A stretch of DNA of 64,000 nucleotides, taken from the NCBI GenBank assembly GCA_022571845.1, contig JACZXB010000003.1:221818-285817 (forward strand), written 5' to 3'. Positions 10,201 to 17,663 of the stretch are shown piece by piece (positions within the stretch are counted from its first letter, which is position 1; each line of letters opens with the position of its first letter). The stretch comes from Candidatus Zixiibacteriota bacterium. GTDB lineage: Bacteria > Zixibacteria > MSB-5A5 > GN15 > FEB-12. Made by a program: the position numbers and the translations under genes. The notes below the pieces were generated by a model. That model was not told the DNA's origin. It made no database searches and worked only from the letters and a program-made list of their open reading frames with translations.

Positions 10201-11807
10201 ATATGGACCGGATGGTAGCAGAATTCTATGTGGAGTCTGCTACTAGCTACGGATACACGTATAGTTATGACAAGAATGGCAACATTTCAATTATTGCGGA
10301 TGAGCCATTTGTATTTCCGACCATAAACCTAAACCGCTACTTCTATTATTCTGGTACTAATAGAGTTGAGCAAATCACAAATCTGGCAGCAGGCTTCAAC
10401 AATTTTGAATTTACGCCATCCGGCTCAATGAAAAAAGACAACAGCACCGACCATTTTCTCTCATACAACCTTCATGGGCATTTGTCAAAGAGAGCGCGAA
10501 TTTTCACTGAGGCAAGTATGGATGTGAAATTCTGGTACAACACCGAGGGTCAACGAATACTTAAGAAGTACAAACACTATATTTATGTTTGTCAAGGAGA
10601 TGGTGACCCTGGCCAGTTAAGTTTTGGTTCTGTGATAAACTCGTCGCTCGGTCCCGGCGGGGGCGGTAATTGTTTTAATTGGTCTACAGATTTCACCGCA
10701 TATTATTATTTTGGTGGACAGGTTCAGTCAGAATATTTTAACGGCGGCTTAACAGAATTATCGGGCAATTATGTTTATCTAAACGGAGAGCGGGTTGCAA
10801 AAATGGCCGGAAGCGCCAATTCTGTCCGTTATTATCTAAATGATCATCTGGGGTCGGTGGTGGCAACGGTCGATAAGGACGGAACTCTAAAAAACTGGTA
10901 TCAGCACGAGCCATATGGCAAACCGCACAGAATGTTCGCTGCCGATGATATCGATTTTGGTTTCAACGGCCATCTGCTTGACGAGGAATTGCAGCACGAC
11001 ATATATTATTATGGTGCCAGATACTACGACCCGGAATATAAGATATTTACTTCAGTGGACCCATTGAGCGACCTATACTCAGGCTGGGGACCATACGTGT
11101 ACACATTGTCTAACCCTATGAAATATGTTGACCCGGATGGACGGTGTCCAACCTGCCCGGATGAAGTCTATGTACCAATCGCACAGCATGTTTATGGCGC
11201 TGAAGAAGGACAAGTAACAGAAAACGGCTGGAGAGTCATCCGTGTTGACGATCTAAGATCAGGATTTCAAGGAGCACTTTACGAAGGTACTTATGAGGGA
11301 AATACTGAATACATTTATGCAACTGCAGGTACCCAGGGTTTGTTTGACATAGCAGCAGACATTCTACAACTAGCCGGTGTTTCTAAACAATATATAGAAT
11401 CCGTATTAAAAGCTGATATACTTGATTTGAGGTTTCCAGGAGTTTCATTTACTGGTCATTCTTTGGGAGGTGGATTAGCAAGTGCAAATGCTTTGAGTGT
11501 TGAAGGAAAAGCAGTCACATTTAACGCAGCAGGACTTTCCTACTTCACTAAGTTCGCCCTGGGTATAACTGATAATTCTGCCAAAATATCTGCTTATGTT
11601 GTAGAAGGAGACATAGTGCATATTCTTCAATCGATAATAGGCTTGAAAGCTGAAGGCGATATCACATATCTATCGGCCAGTTATTCTAGTTTTTCTTTGT
11701 GGGAACCCCCACTTGCCACTATCATAAAGCGCGCTTTAGAAAGTGCGGAGAACCATAGAATAACTACTCTTGTACATAAGTTTGACCAGAGTTTTGAAAA
11801 CAAATGA
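4269..11807 (+). CDS. Rhs/YD-repeat secreted protein with C-terminal lipase-like toxin domain
   Basis: A TTG lies in frame at 4257, but GGAGG at 4259-4263 sits five bases before the ATG at 4269, so 4269 is the better start. The 2,512 residues start with a Sec signal peptide (RIFLTIATFTLVVISF). A long beta-rich N-terminal half follows. From about residue 1400 there are YD/RHS repeats (for example YDDLQRLIKQRDHTG), and the conserved Rhs core closes at about 2250-2290 with YYGARYYDPEYKIFTSVDPL and DPDGR. The roughly 220 residues after the core are the variable tip, a lipase class 3-like alpha/beta hydrolase: nucleophile elbow TGHSLGGG with Ser near 2398, a candidate Asp in VVEGDIVH and a candidate His in the last 20 residues. 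Rhs shells are known to carry polymorphic toxins; the lipid-hydrolysing role is inferred. No PAAR or VgrG element is seen. The next gene overlaps its stop codon. Confidence 0.85.
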   Translation: MFTMRCTRIFLTIATFTLVVISFTTAVRGQGPYSVMDKVTLGAEKGTDFLPANNFLSGNVSTFTGQFQYGIPVVTLKGRSGSKLTFSIQYSSAESKKKANLSNKYYQPSWVGFGWQGGFGYIASDRNNTFDYKDDEYTMVDEAGHSFRLLPHQTTAHRFVVEEFRNWIIDRTIGASGEVTHWTVIREDGRKFTYGNPDSLATRHSLRIGNNAANPSGAIASYEENPYQWDLYSIADASGNNAFILSYQQDSTYIVYGANTSVRAYTQASYLKRVTAPDGRYLEFVLEDREDFENVWAAWHHDFFMTKRLASVTRRAADTTIIEKAIFQYNYLNSTEDSTRKKSILTSVQMKSGDESEAYPAYLFNYEIEPDSGHFGAMTSVIDPVGTIKELVYVTESTYSDSRLHSGAAIYEGLDPNNYDLQLRTTSFTDNIAVFVFTSKYLSNPREDFVRVLYWNGMWHQLTTDQIGLSTYPGKEILVGTGRDYAVITQHRDESDTSDVDSLIFLNLVDGYLVRSADTLPSGFELTFQAPYDDENITCPKPDISIEAGPDFFVLRLRGQGQCDYELHQISFVFSYHWNGVKWLNQDAVWEEFSYSGPFDTYTLQESDLSSRSFIQRTFLQWVDNGVPYNKSQVLAGVRHDGQIRKFSSNWYSISGQSGATLKNVAINPPYLAYFRRRSDFTDYAYLEVSELNSSGVWVDAGGLSTFDRLLWNEIKSLVLKKNYLAWKLSGSGTTELMTMYKDDTGWVPNPFIPLGNHTIIDIQYNDHTIAVCGRSWGSQNRFVDLYTWDGSSWIKKDVFDYNEQDPEKISIRLSNNTLAISVRDNPVFNVTRRDLVWVSRFEGTNVNNEYWSDTVRVFDNTYDIAPDRLKYFVQDNRLMLFDRLDWSTDEFTIRLFDYFDGQWNETILDVTGHHDGLPTLYGMGLSRNNYFYATYGEVTGIGTYSVTIFQTGHSYMGQHEGLASHTLVDTVKLIEWSDDADTVFVNYDYANVIKDPTDNYPKVNITSVSQIHRKGETEYLTKYHHYNDFPTAETGNLEDPAIYGTTGGGYMMDGLTYKIESENEAGGFTTDYTNRVYKVDSLGNGVYWSHLDSEVTAVDGIERTVSYEYSGDKFHQLVKTKTSVPGRLGTAYEISDSIKYAYEFHTLMKNDNAVSQPGEIIKLEGLTVLNKDILSYAKQSHWQVSQQSTWLDLEAETIVKNQTELWDNSGNVIQYIDALGVSTSIIFDDNEFHTVAVISGASRSDCVHLGFEQEDGWDGWNYRLYFASTDTTSAESFTGNICIELIDDTSNSDKAWGPFRSIDADSLTDSLYHVSAWYKGNNPCFVYVWTFDGNNVLRQYHVLQYTPDTPVESVEWVHLDTVFSIPHQFGDGDTLNHIEILLGSLNGTFDTNYAYIDDIRFHAANALMTSRTYDKITGLITSVSNENNVPIKFEYDDLQRLIKQRDHTGALLEEKEYFYSRDYTGLPAEAPKNPSYALTRTYRGISEFGERVEFYDNFGKPVQTRLTHESATLVSGKQYDSRGRDSTNYKPYYDTGLNSSVLDFDLISNLETEVEGYYASYIPDLDTFTYKEFIYEASSKNRLLEIRHEGKFNEFPNTFSYGLNSVTIDDYDASTLYKTDNFDPDNNQQTSYVDRLGRTIRTVSDPASINAYTSFYPNYQGLDTLVIQPEGHKIKKIYNNQGWLVFDSSGDYGVDKSIYDKVGNLRFSRTATDYASNRFHFYKYDAHNRLIEEGVFTDTIAMTWTNSKISSFPDTNTVDSLNTVITASYEYDNGEYANGRLTKSIRYPSGDADSASWESYEYDFRSRVVRKELFIYPLDEYTGPRIFTAGYNYADQLTQLTYPNGESVYYSYNLAGQAAIVTDYGTMRAHHIYWPSGKLAAKALGDLAQAQLVTYTYNERDWLTAINDGIVDTSSTGNGDHYSLELTYDSAAYEGDCEGESCDYDSGYHNGNIASYTVKTSPGTGNNAVTYRLAYDDMDRMVAEFYVESATSYGYTYSYDKNGNISIIADEPFVFPTINLNRYFYYSGTNRVEQITNLAAGFNNFEFTPSGSMKKDNSTDHFLSYNLHGHLSKRARIFTEASMDVKFWYNTEGQRILKKYKHYIYVCQGDGDPGQLSFGSVINSSLGPGGGGNCFNWSTDFTAYYYFGGQVQSEYFNGGLTELSGNYVYLNGERVAKMAGSANSVRYYLNDHLGSVVATVDKDGTLKNWYQHEPYGKPHRMFAADDIDFGFNGHLLDEELQHDIYYYGARYYDPEYKIFTSVDPLSDLYSGWGPYVYTLSNPMKYVDPDGRCPTCPDEVYVPIAQHVYGAEEGQVTENGWRVIRVDDLRSGFQGALYEGTYEGNTEYIYATAGTQGLFDIAADILQLAGVSKQYIESVLKADILDLRFPGVSFTGHSLGGGLASANALSVEGKAVTFNAAGLSYFTKFALGITDNSAKISAYVVEGDIVHILQSIIGLKAEGDITYLSASYSSFSLWEPPLATIIKRALESAENHRITTLVHKFDQSFENK

Positions 11808-12655
11808 AAAATCCAAAACTTTTTATCGTTTTATTGTTCCCTTTTTATTTTTGCATGGAAAGCTGCGGGCAGAAAGACAGCAGAGATGTAGCCTTTTTCA
11901 AAGATACACCTGCTTATGAGTTAGCTAAAGCAGTTGAGAAAGGGGATTTGCGAAAAATAGAAAAGTTGGTTAAGAGAGACTCTTCTTTGTTAGAAGTAGC
12001 GGAACCGGAATTCGGCTCCAATATACTTGTAACTTGTATTTACTTAGAGCAGTTTGAATCGTTCAAGAAGCTGTTAGAGCTGGGGGCAGACCCCAATTTC
12101 ATCAATCCCTATGACAAACATAGCGTTCTGATAGATGCCATCGTGCCTTTCGGAAGTAGCTTTGAATGGATAGAGGATAACCGATATGCTGAACTGTTAC
12201 TCGAATATGGAGCAGATCCCAACTATGCGATTGAAAGCGAATTTACAAATGAAAAAGGGCGTTATGTGGAAGCTGAATCTCCAATTATGAGAGCTGCAGC
12301 TCTGAATTTAGATGTGGTCAAAACTCTGATCAGGTCTGGTGCCGACCCTAATAGGAAGTTGGGGGAAAATTTGCGAACTCCTTTTGGGGAAGCTTTGCGA
12401 GCGACAAAAGTTGAGATTGTCTATTATTTTATTGACACTTTAAAAGTGGATATCCACCAACCTTTGTTTATTCGAACCAAAGACAGTTTGTTTATTCAGG
12501 ATTACATTGTTACAAAAAAGACATTAAAAAAAATAAGGGCAGGCGAAATAAACGGGAAAGACATTAAAATAACAAAAGAGAGATGGGACCTCATAAAGTA
12601 TTTAGAGTCAAAGGGTGTTGACTTCGTAAATTATGAATATAAGCGGTTAAAGTGA
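11804..12655 (+). CDS. Ankyrin-repeat lipoprotein, probable immunity protein
   Basis: The start overlaps the stop of the Rhs gene (ATGA), so the two are translationally coupled. The 283-residue product has a lipoprotein-type leader (LFIVLLFPFYFCMESCGQ) with a cysteine near residue 21, although the lipobox is not ideal. It is followed by ankyrin repeats: AKAVEKGDLRKIEKLVKRD, FESFKKLLELGADPNFINP, RYAELLLEYGADPNYAI and LDVVKTLIRSGADPNRKLGE. Ankyrin proteins are an established immunity class beside polymorphic toxins. A periplasm-facing lipoprotein would suit protection against an exported lipase. No nuclease or other enzyme motif is visible. The immunity role is inferred from position and fold, not proven. 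Its 3' end overlaps the convergent dockerin gene by nine bases. Confidence 0.8.
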   Translation: MKNPKLFIVLLFPFYFCMESCGQKDSRDVAFFKDTPAYELAKAVEKGDLRKIEKLVKRDSSLLEVAEPEFGSNILVTCIYLEQFESFKKLLELGADPNFINPYDKHSVLIDAIVPFGSSFEWIEDNRYAELLLEYGADPNYAIESEFTNEKGRYVEAESPIMRAAALNLDVVKTLIRSGADPNRKLGENLRTPFGEALRATKVEIVYYFIDTLKVDIHQPLFIRTKDSLFIQDYIVTKKTLKKIRAGEINGKDIKITKERWDLIKYLESKGVDFVNYEYKRLK

Positions 12656-13999
12656 ATCAAAGCAACAATCAACTGAATCAATTCCATTTACAAATCTCCC
12701 CAGTACGACAACATCTGACAGATCTATCGTATTATTACAATTGAAGTCAACAGATGTAGTTGATATTGGCCATGGTCCATTATAGAAATAAGTTTGCCAA
12801 ATGTATGATAAATCGTCCTGGTCCACAAGTAGATCACCGTTGGCGTCTCCGCAGGGATACTCTAATACAGTTAGGTTAGCAGGAATTTCTAAGTTCGCTT
12901 TTGCAGGGGAGTTACTATTAATTGAAATAATAGCTGAATAGTCCCCACCGGCCCAACCGGTAGCGTCAAATGTTACTTCCACGACCATAGATGAATTTGG
13001 TGGTATTGTTCCGGACGTCGGGTTGATGGAAAGCCAAGCGGTTTGTGACAGATGAACAACATATTTAATTAGATTTTCAAATGCTCTGCCTCTTCCGCCG
13101 GCTCCCCCCCAGCCATAAGTAAGAGTGGTAACAATTACATAACCTCTTCCCAGTCTATATTCCATCCAGGTATAAAGATCAAAATGGCCTAAAACGGCGA
13201 GGCTGGAATCCGGGTAATTAATAAGATTTCCATGATCAGTTGAATTCCAGAGATTAAAGTCTGCAATTTGAAGTGGATTACCGCCGAAAGGCTGACCGGT
13301 AATGTATGGGTGATCGGGATCGAAAATAGTCTCACCGTTGTGCAGAAACCCACCGTAATCGCCATCATAATTGGCGTAGATAGTTTCTGATGGGTCTATG
13401 CCCAGCCCATCGCCGATGTTGCCGGCGACGTTAATGACCACAACACCACCGGATATGGCATAATCTTTAATTTTTGACATGTTGTCGGACAAATTTATGT
13501 AGTCAAACCAGTCCGGCTCAAAATATAGCACTTCGTATTGCTTAAAGTCGTTTACTGTCAGCGTATATAGGTCCACCTCCGAAGCCAGGTCATAGGTGTA
13601 ACTACTAAAAAAAGTTTTATCTTTCCCGTGGTCGATTACTAAGAAATCTGAGGGTACTATTGACTTAGAGCTTAATGTAGGTACTGGCGGGGCTGGATAT
13701 GATTCAGTGGTCAGCGGATAATCAGCAGAGCCCTCTGTCGAAATTGAGTACTTGTGGTTAGCCTGAAACCCTGGTGAGTTTTTAGTCGTAATTTGAGAAG
13801 GAGGTACAACAGCAATGTCAAAAACCAGGCCGGAATCGCCTGTGTTGGTAATTGTCAGCGATAGAGCCGTAGTTGAGGCTGTATATAATTCGGCATAAAG
13901 AGAATCTGGTGTTACAATTATCTCGGGTTGACCAGAAACTTGTGCGGTAATGATGTAAAATGAGACTATAACGACAACTGAAAAAATGACCTTTTGCAT
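12647..13999 (-). CDS. Secreted protein with C-terminal dockerin-like domain
   Basis: The 450-residue product starts with a signal peptide (VIFSVVVIVSFYIITAQVSG). Residues about 25-65 resemble an immunoglobulin-like ASH/BACON-type domain (TALSLTITNTGDSGLVFDI), and a second similar strand pattern occurs at 325-380 (GTIPPNSSMVVEVTF). The middle part (about 100-310) is unassigned and looks like a glutamine-amidotransferase-like or ThuA-like Rossmann region (FLVIDHGKDKTFF; YAISGGVVVINVAGNIGDG). The C-terminus has two calcium-loop repeats of dockerin type I (DANGDLLVDQDDLS and DFNCNNTIDLSDVV). The role is unknown; it is probably cell-surface or extracellular. It runs convergent to the ankyrin lipoprotein. 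Confidence 0.75.
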   Translation of the reverse strand: MQKVIFSVVVIVSFYIITAQVSGQPEIIVTPDSLYAELYTASTTALSLTITNTGDSGLVFDIAVVPPSQITTKNSPGFQANHKYSISTEGSADYPLTTESYPAPPVPTLSSKSIVPSDFLVIDHGKDKTFFSSYTYDLASEVDLYTLTVNDFKQYEVLYFEPDWFDYINLSDNMSKIKDYAISGGVVVINVAGNIGDGLGIDPSETIYANYDGDYGGFLHNGETIFDPDHPYITGQPFGGNPLQIADFNLWNSTDHGNLINYPDSSLAVLGHFDLYTWMEYRLGRGYVIVTTLTYGWGGAGGRGRAFENLIKYVVHLSQTAWLSINPTSGTIPPNSSMVVEVTFDATGWAGGDYSAIISINSNSPAKANLEIPANLTVLEYPCGDANGDLLVDQDDLSYIWQTYFYNGPWPISTTSVDFNCNNTIDLSDVVVLGRFVNGIDSVDCCFDSL

Positions 14000-14210
14000 T
14001 TGTACACCTCTTGACCGAATTCTCTTACTTAATGTAGACTGTCTGTAATCTAAGTTAAAAAACTTCAGTAATAATTCTAAATTTTCTTACGATATCACCC
14101 TTGCTAAAAAATAATTATTAGGGGATAGTTCCACATTTCAAAATACCCCAATTTCGTAATTTTGTCAAATTGGTAAATACAACTGTACTCTCACTTAAAT
14201 AGAAGAAGAA

Positions 14211-14375
14211 TCTGCATTTTTCTTTCTAACAATCTACTTCAAGTAAGTTGCTCCTACTTGGCTCTACTTGCTCCTACTTGAATCTACTTAACCATTGACA
14301 GGGTAAAGAATTATGCCTAAACTTCAGTATAGCAAAGATTTAGCCAAAATGGCATACGGAGAATCCCTGCTTCTA
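14211..14375 (+). repeat. Dispersed repeat A, copy 1
   Basis: This stretch matches 51898-52073. Both copies contain CTTTCTAACAA, a run of CTACTTG-type direct repeats, ACCATTGACAGG, a short reading frame start and GGAGAATCCCTGC. The identity is long enough to be seen by eye, with scattered substitutions. The CTACTTG units could be binding sites for a recombinase, which is inference. A shorter related end lies at 50434. Confidence 0.7.
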
Positions 14376-14459
14376 AGAACGATTGAAATTCAAACTTACA
14401 ACCTTGATTTCGCTGTTTATTTTGCTGCTCTGGTAATTTTTTTGTATTCAGAAGCCTAA
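14313..14459 (+). CDS. Possible 48-residue ORF across repeats A and B
   Basis: An ATG inside repeat A opens a 48-codon frame whose first part reads MPKLQYSKDLAKMAYGESL. In repeat copy 2 (GTG start, 52007) the matching frame reads MPKFRYSKDLAEKAHGESL, with most differences at third codon positions or as conservative changes. That pattern suggests this part was once coding, perhaps the 5' end of a gene lost from the element. The C-terminal part, in repeat B, is probably not meaningful. No domain is recognised. Confidence 0.3.
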   Translation: MPKLQYSKDLAKMAYGESLLLRTIEIQTYNLDFAVYFAALVIFLYSEA

Positions 14460-14800
14460 ATTTGCTCGATTCTCAAATTTTATAGCAGTTTTTAGATCTC
14501 ACACCTGCTTCAAGTGTCACAATTATCTAATTCAACAAAAATTCATGGTACTCATTTCGTTACTTCCGTACACTCAATTTAATTTTTCACTTAACTCCAT
14601 TTTTCTTGCTATTCATAGATTTCACTTGCAACGCAGATGAGATTGCCTTGAGGTGTCGCGCACCGAAAGATATATATAGTTCAATAACATTGAATCATGC
14701 ATTGAACGCTGATTTCAATTTGGTTGAAGCCCGCATTCTGCTACAGTTTCATCCAGCGTCCGGCGTGGGCGCTTGACATTTCTGTTATAATATAGGGGCA
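14428..14800. repeat. Dispersed repeat B, longest copy
   Basis: Bases about 14428-14660 resemble 24347-24590 (shared landmarks: ATTCAGAAGCCTAAA, TATAGCAGTT, TAGATCT, ACTTCC, TTTTTCACTT, TTTTTCTTGC). Bases about 14650-14790 resemble 38648-38785 (shared landmarks: GTTCAATA, AACGCTGATTTCA, GAAGCC, TTCATCCAGCG). This copy therefore joins two segments that occur separately elsewhere. It holds no convincing gene and looks like a decayed non-autonomous element. Confidence 0.6.
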
Positions 14801-15280
14801 ACGCTTAAATGTTTCTAATTGATTCCCCATGAAAGTGCAGTAAGTTACTCACAGCCTGGTGCGGGCATCGTATTGCAGTCCGATCACTAGTACTGGAACT
14901 TTCTCCAGATTTCCCCTTAAGATAACACAGTATCTTACAACTCTTTTGTATCTTACACAATGTTCAAATGGCTGACAGGCCCTGTCAGCTGTCCAGTATT
15001 TATTCTTAGTCTTACCGAATAAATCCAACTGGTCCGAATATGGAGGGCTATATATGAACAAGAACTTATCACGCGTAATGGACAAAATCCCGGTGAGGAT
15101 ACTATATTTTCCTTCATAGGCAAACAAACACTTATTGGCTCCCCTTGGTACCTTAAATTGTAGTACATGTCCAGGGTTCGTGTATATTGTATGTAAATAG
15201 ATGCATGTTGCAAATAATTGCTATAACGTGGAATCGGTTAATGCCATACCATCCAATGTCTTATCTTTGAAGGTTTGATT
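14801..15280. other. Gene-free stretch before the 240-residue hypothetical
   Basis: No supported gene is seen here. Short reverse-strand frames exist but lack ribosome binding sites and recognisable protein character. The stretch ends with GAAGG at 15269, the ribosome binding site of the next gene. Confidence 0.5.
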
Positions 15281-16003
15281 ATGTCATCTGAGCCAATTTC
15301 GTCTGGAATCTTTATTAAACTCTTTGCAGCTGAAGCACTCCATAAAGCTGCTGAATACTTGACGGGTGAAGTAGGAAAAATCCACCGGACTCTATCGGAT
15401 ATTAACCGTGAAGATGTCCGGTCGGCGTTGGAACTTACTGTTATGACCCAACACTTTGAGCAAGAAGAAACGATCAAAGGGAATCTACTTAGTGCAGTTT
15501 CATTATTTACTAAGTCGCTAAATAGGTTAAGCGTTTTAAGGGAAGGACCTACAGATAGGATGGTGTGTCATTTCGGCACACTGCTGGCCTACAAATTACT
15601 TGGCGAAGATAAATCGTCTGCATTGGAACTCGACAAATTGCGCTTTTCTGTTGAGCAATACGACTATCGAATTAGGGAGTTTCTTGAAAGTGCTTGGCCT
15701 AGTGGAGTTAAGAAGTTTATTGAATTCAGTGCAGAAGAAAGCGAGTCACATGAAAGAGGCGGTAATGCTTGGCTGCTTAGTATTCCAGTATCCTTCGTAT
15801 GTCTCTCTGTTGACCTCACATATGGAGTTGCACGAGGATCAAAGAAGGAGCTAAGAGCCATATCGAAAAGTATCTTTGAACATTTCGGGGCCAATGGGTC
15901 GGAATGGTATTTCCGTGCACAGATGAGCTCTTGGGGTAAAGAAAAATGGTTACGAGCTTGGTGGCTCGCTTCCGAATTACGAAGACTAACTGAAGTCTAC
16001 TAA
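15281..16003 (+). CDS. Hypothetical cytoplasmic helical protein
   Basis: GAAGG lies seven bases before the ATG at 15281, which is preferred to a TTG two codons upstream. The 240-residue product has no signal peptide and no clear membrane segment, and it is rich in predicted helix (for example AAEALHKAAEYLTGEVGKIH near the start). I do not recognise the family. The gene stands alone between dispersed repeats, in a region with transposase and integron-like traces, so it is probably accessory. Confidence 0.55.
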   Translation: MSSEPISSGIFIKLFAAEALHKAAEYLTGEVGKIHRTLSDINREDVRSALELTVMTQHFEQEETIKGNLLSAVSLFTKSLNRLSVLREGPTDRMVCHFGTLLAYKLLGEDKSSALELDKLRFSVEQYDYRIREFLESAWPSGVKKFIEFSAEESESHERGGNAWLLSIPVSFVCLSVDLTYGVARGSKKELRAISKSIFEHFGANGSEWYFRAQMSSWGKEKWLRAWWLASELRRLTEVY

Positions 16004-16162
16004 GTGTATTCACAACAACGACAACTATTATCGTAATGTTAATAGTTTAATTCATTGCAATACATGATCGGTATCTTACTCGGATTTTACCAAAATTAAA
16101 AATCTAAAAGGCCAGTTGCACGCAGAAAGTTCGCGAGGTTACTTGCGCACTTTCGCTACTCA

Positions 16163-16243
16163 ATCAAAGCCCATGACGGGCTTTGTGTAGCTTGCAACAT
16201 TCATCTCTATGCTTGATATCACTGACAGATTATGTCTGTCAGC
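16163..16243. repeat. Dispersed repeat C, copy 1, with hairpin
   Basis: This matches 17865-17943: both carry CCCATG(A/C)CGGGCTTTGTGTAGCT, CTCTATGC and a hairpin. Here the hairpin is CTGACAGA (16222-16229) with TCTGTCAG (16235-16242), a perfect eight-base stem. A shorter relative of the first part (CCCATGACGGGCTTT) is at 34739. It lies downstream of the hypothetical gene and directly before the transposase scrap. Confidence 0.6.
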
Positions 16244-16264
16244 TGTTCTTAATTATACTATAAG

Positions 16265-16378
16265 ACCCCGATCAAGGCCTTCATTGAGCATTACAACTAT
16301 GAAAGATACCATGAATTGCTCAAGAAGGTGATCCCGGCTGATGTCTATACAGGTCAGGCTTGTACTCCGCTATGGTAA
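16265..16378 (+). pseudogene. C-terminal remnant of an IS3/IS481-type transposase
   Basis: One frame reads IKAFIEHYNYERYHELLKKV, then IPADVYTG, ending at a TAA at 16376. This matches the end of rve-type (DDE) integrase cores, where FIEHYN..RYHE..... PADVY is a recurrent signature. There is no start codon, catalytic triad or upstream domain, so only about the last 37 codons survive. It marks a past insertion next to repeat C. Confidence 0.7.
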
Positions 16379-16380
16379 CT

Positions 16381-16881
16381 TCATTCTTGGATTTGCGATT
16401 TGAGATTCCCAAAGTCGAAGTAGATCTTCGATTCGATTATTTTACCTGCCCGAACCGTGTATACACCACATGCCTGGATTCTAATGGATTTATTCGTGGC
16501 AGGAATCAATTTGTCACCACGATTGTCTGGAAGCACTCCTCTGTGGGTTCCTGTAAATGTAAACTCCGCGCAGACGTATTCGCGGTGGCCAAAGATTCGG
16601 TCGAGTTTCCAGTGCAAATCTGGAAATGCGGTCGCCAGTGTCTCAAGTCGCTTACGAACCGCGGTTGACCCTTTGATCGGAGCAGGCAATCCTGACTCAT
16701 TCCAGACAATCGAATCCGCGTAGAATCTCTGAAAACGATCCCAGTCGTGCACATTGATTGCATCGTACCGGGCCTCAATTAACTTCAGATTCTCCTTTTC
16801 GGCTTCGATATCGACTTTCTGACTGCAAGCACTAATTACCAAAAAGGTTGCTCCAAAGAACAATACTGATAAGTTTTTCAT
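16381..16881 (-). CDS. SnoaL-like (NTF2-fold) lipoprotein
   Basis: The 166-residue product has a lipoprotein leader (LSVLFFGATFLVISACSQ, with Cys19 as the acylation site). A SnoaL-like polyketide cyclase / NTF2-fold domain follows: YDAINVHDWDRFQRFYADSI, GSTAVRKRLETLATAFPDLH and GVYTVRAGKIIESKIYFD. Members of this fold include cyclases, dehydratases and plain ligand binders, so no reaction is assigned. GAGGAGG sits just before the ATG at 16881. The gene begins about 40 bases after an integron-like attC site on the same strand, so it may be a cassette gene. Confidence 0.8.
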   Translation of the reverse strand: MKNLSVLFFGATFLVISACSQKVDIEAEKENLKLIEARYDAINVHDWDRFQRFYADSIVWNESGLPAPIKGSTAVRKRLETLATAFPDLHWKLDRIFGHREYVCAEFTFTGTHRGVLPDNRGDKLIPATNKSIRIQACGVYTVRAGKIIESKIYFDFGNLKSQIQE

Positions 16882-16920
16882 ACTTACCTCCTCTAATGAT
16901 TAATATTTACTACCTAAAAT

Positions 16921-17060
16921 GGCTAACGGATCTGCGCATAAGCTGCGGTGTAATAACTCTCCAGCAATAAGATGCCGACCGTACAGCAAACGTTACCAAG
17001 CTTACAACTCAATGGCCTTCCTTCTCATAAGGGCGCGACTGGTTCATCGGCTTGTTAGGC
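16921..17060 (-). other. Integron attC-like recombination site
   Basis: Read on the reverse strand, the element starts with GCCTAAC (17060-17054) and ends with GTTAGCC (16927-16921), the two seven-base boxes expected for R'' (RYYYAAC) and R' (GTTRRRY). The ends are imperfectly self-complementary: GGCTAACGGATCTGCGCATA pairs in part with the region AACAAGCCGATGAACCAG. The 140-base length lies within the attC range. It follows the stop of the 174-residue gene by 17 bases, the normal position in a cassette. No integron integrase is in the window. Confidence 0.5.
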
Positions 17061-17077
17061 TTGCTACTAGTTAGCGC

Positions 17078-17602
17078 TTACGTATCCCTAACTCCTTCAC
17101 GAAGAATCGGTTCCCAAAGCCCCTTGTTACCGATGCACGCGTCCCAACGCCTATCTCGTATTTGGTTCTCATCGAGATGCAAGTAATCTCCATCTTTCCA
17201 ATAAAGACTGATGCTAGAGTAATAGGAGCGGCATGTCTGACCATGGTTTGATGTATAACTCGGGCCACTAAGCGAGTATTCCGCGAAAGACCCATTGGAG
17301 AAGTCACATCTGTATTTTTTAAGTGCCTCTCCCTTGCTTAATACCTCCTGTAACAAATATCCTGCAACGACCAAGAAAGCTGTGATTTTGTTACCTTCCT
17401 CATTCATACTACGAATTGTATGTTTGCCTATCAATGGGCTGACTGATACATTACATTCAACATTCATTCCAGCCACATCAAACTGGTCTACTTCGCCGTC
17501 AGAATTTGAATTTGGACCAAAATAGTGCTGCGCCCACGCAGTAATCAATGCCAAAAGGATTGTCCCAATCCCCGCGAGCAACCAACGTCGAAACCGAGCC
17601 AT
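17078..17602 (-). CDS. Small single-pass membrane protein, possible integron cassette gene
   Basis: The frame extends upstream to a TTG at 17677, but the ATG at 17602 (MARFRRWLLAGIGTILLAL) has AGAGGA in front and opens directly into a basic stretch plus one transmembrane segment. That is the likelier start, giving about 174 residues. The rest is predicted to lie outside the membrane and has cysteines in a YRCDFSNG...TCRSYY pattern; I recognise no family. A GTTAGGC core box (17663-17657 on the reverse strand) precedes it and an attC-like site follows, so the unit of about 740 bases has the form of a gene cassette. Confidence 0.5.
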   Translation of the reverse strand: MARFRRWLLAGIGTILLALITAWAQHYFGPNSNSDGEVDQFDVAGMNVECNVSVSPLIGKHTIRSMNEEGNKITAFLVVAGYLLQEVLSKGEALKKYRCDFSNGSFAEYSLSGPSYTSNHGQTCRSYYSSISLYWKDGDYLHLDENQIRDRRWDACIGNKGLWEPILREGVRDT

Positions 17603-17656
17603 TGGTCCTCTAGGTCCTTCGGATGACGTACGCATTCTTGTACTCGAATTTAGTAA

Positions 17657-17663
17657 GCCTAAC
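17657..17663 (-). other. Core GTTAGGC box at cassette start
   Basis: The reverse strand reads GTTAGGC, the R' core at which cassette recombination occurs (between G and TTRRRY). With the attC-like element at 16921-17060 it would delimit one cassette. The rest of the upstream attC is not convincing, so it may be eroded. Confidence 0.35.

Noticed and set aside
14221..14290. CTACTTG repeats as a CRISPR array
   Set aside because: The units are about seven bases with irregular spacing and no spacer/repeat structure; no cas gene is present.
14773..14791. TTGACA and TATAAT as a promoter
   Set aside because: The two boxes are only seven bases apart, far too close for a sigma70 promoter.
14849..15213. 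Two overlapping reverse-strand frames
   Set aside because: No ribosome binding sites, no protein-like composition, and they lie in a repeat-rich gap.
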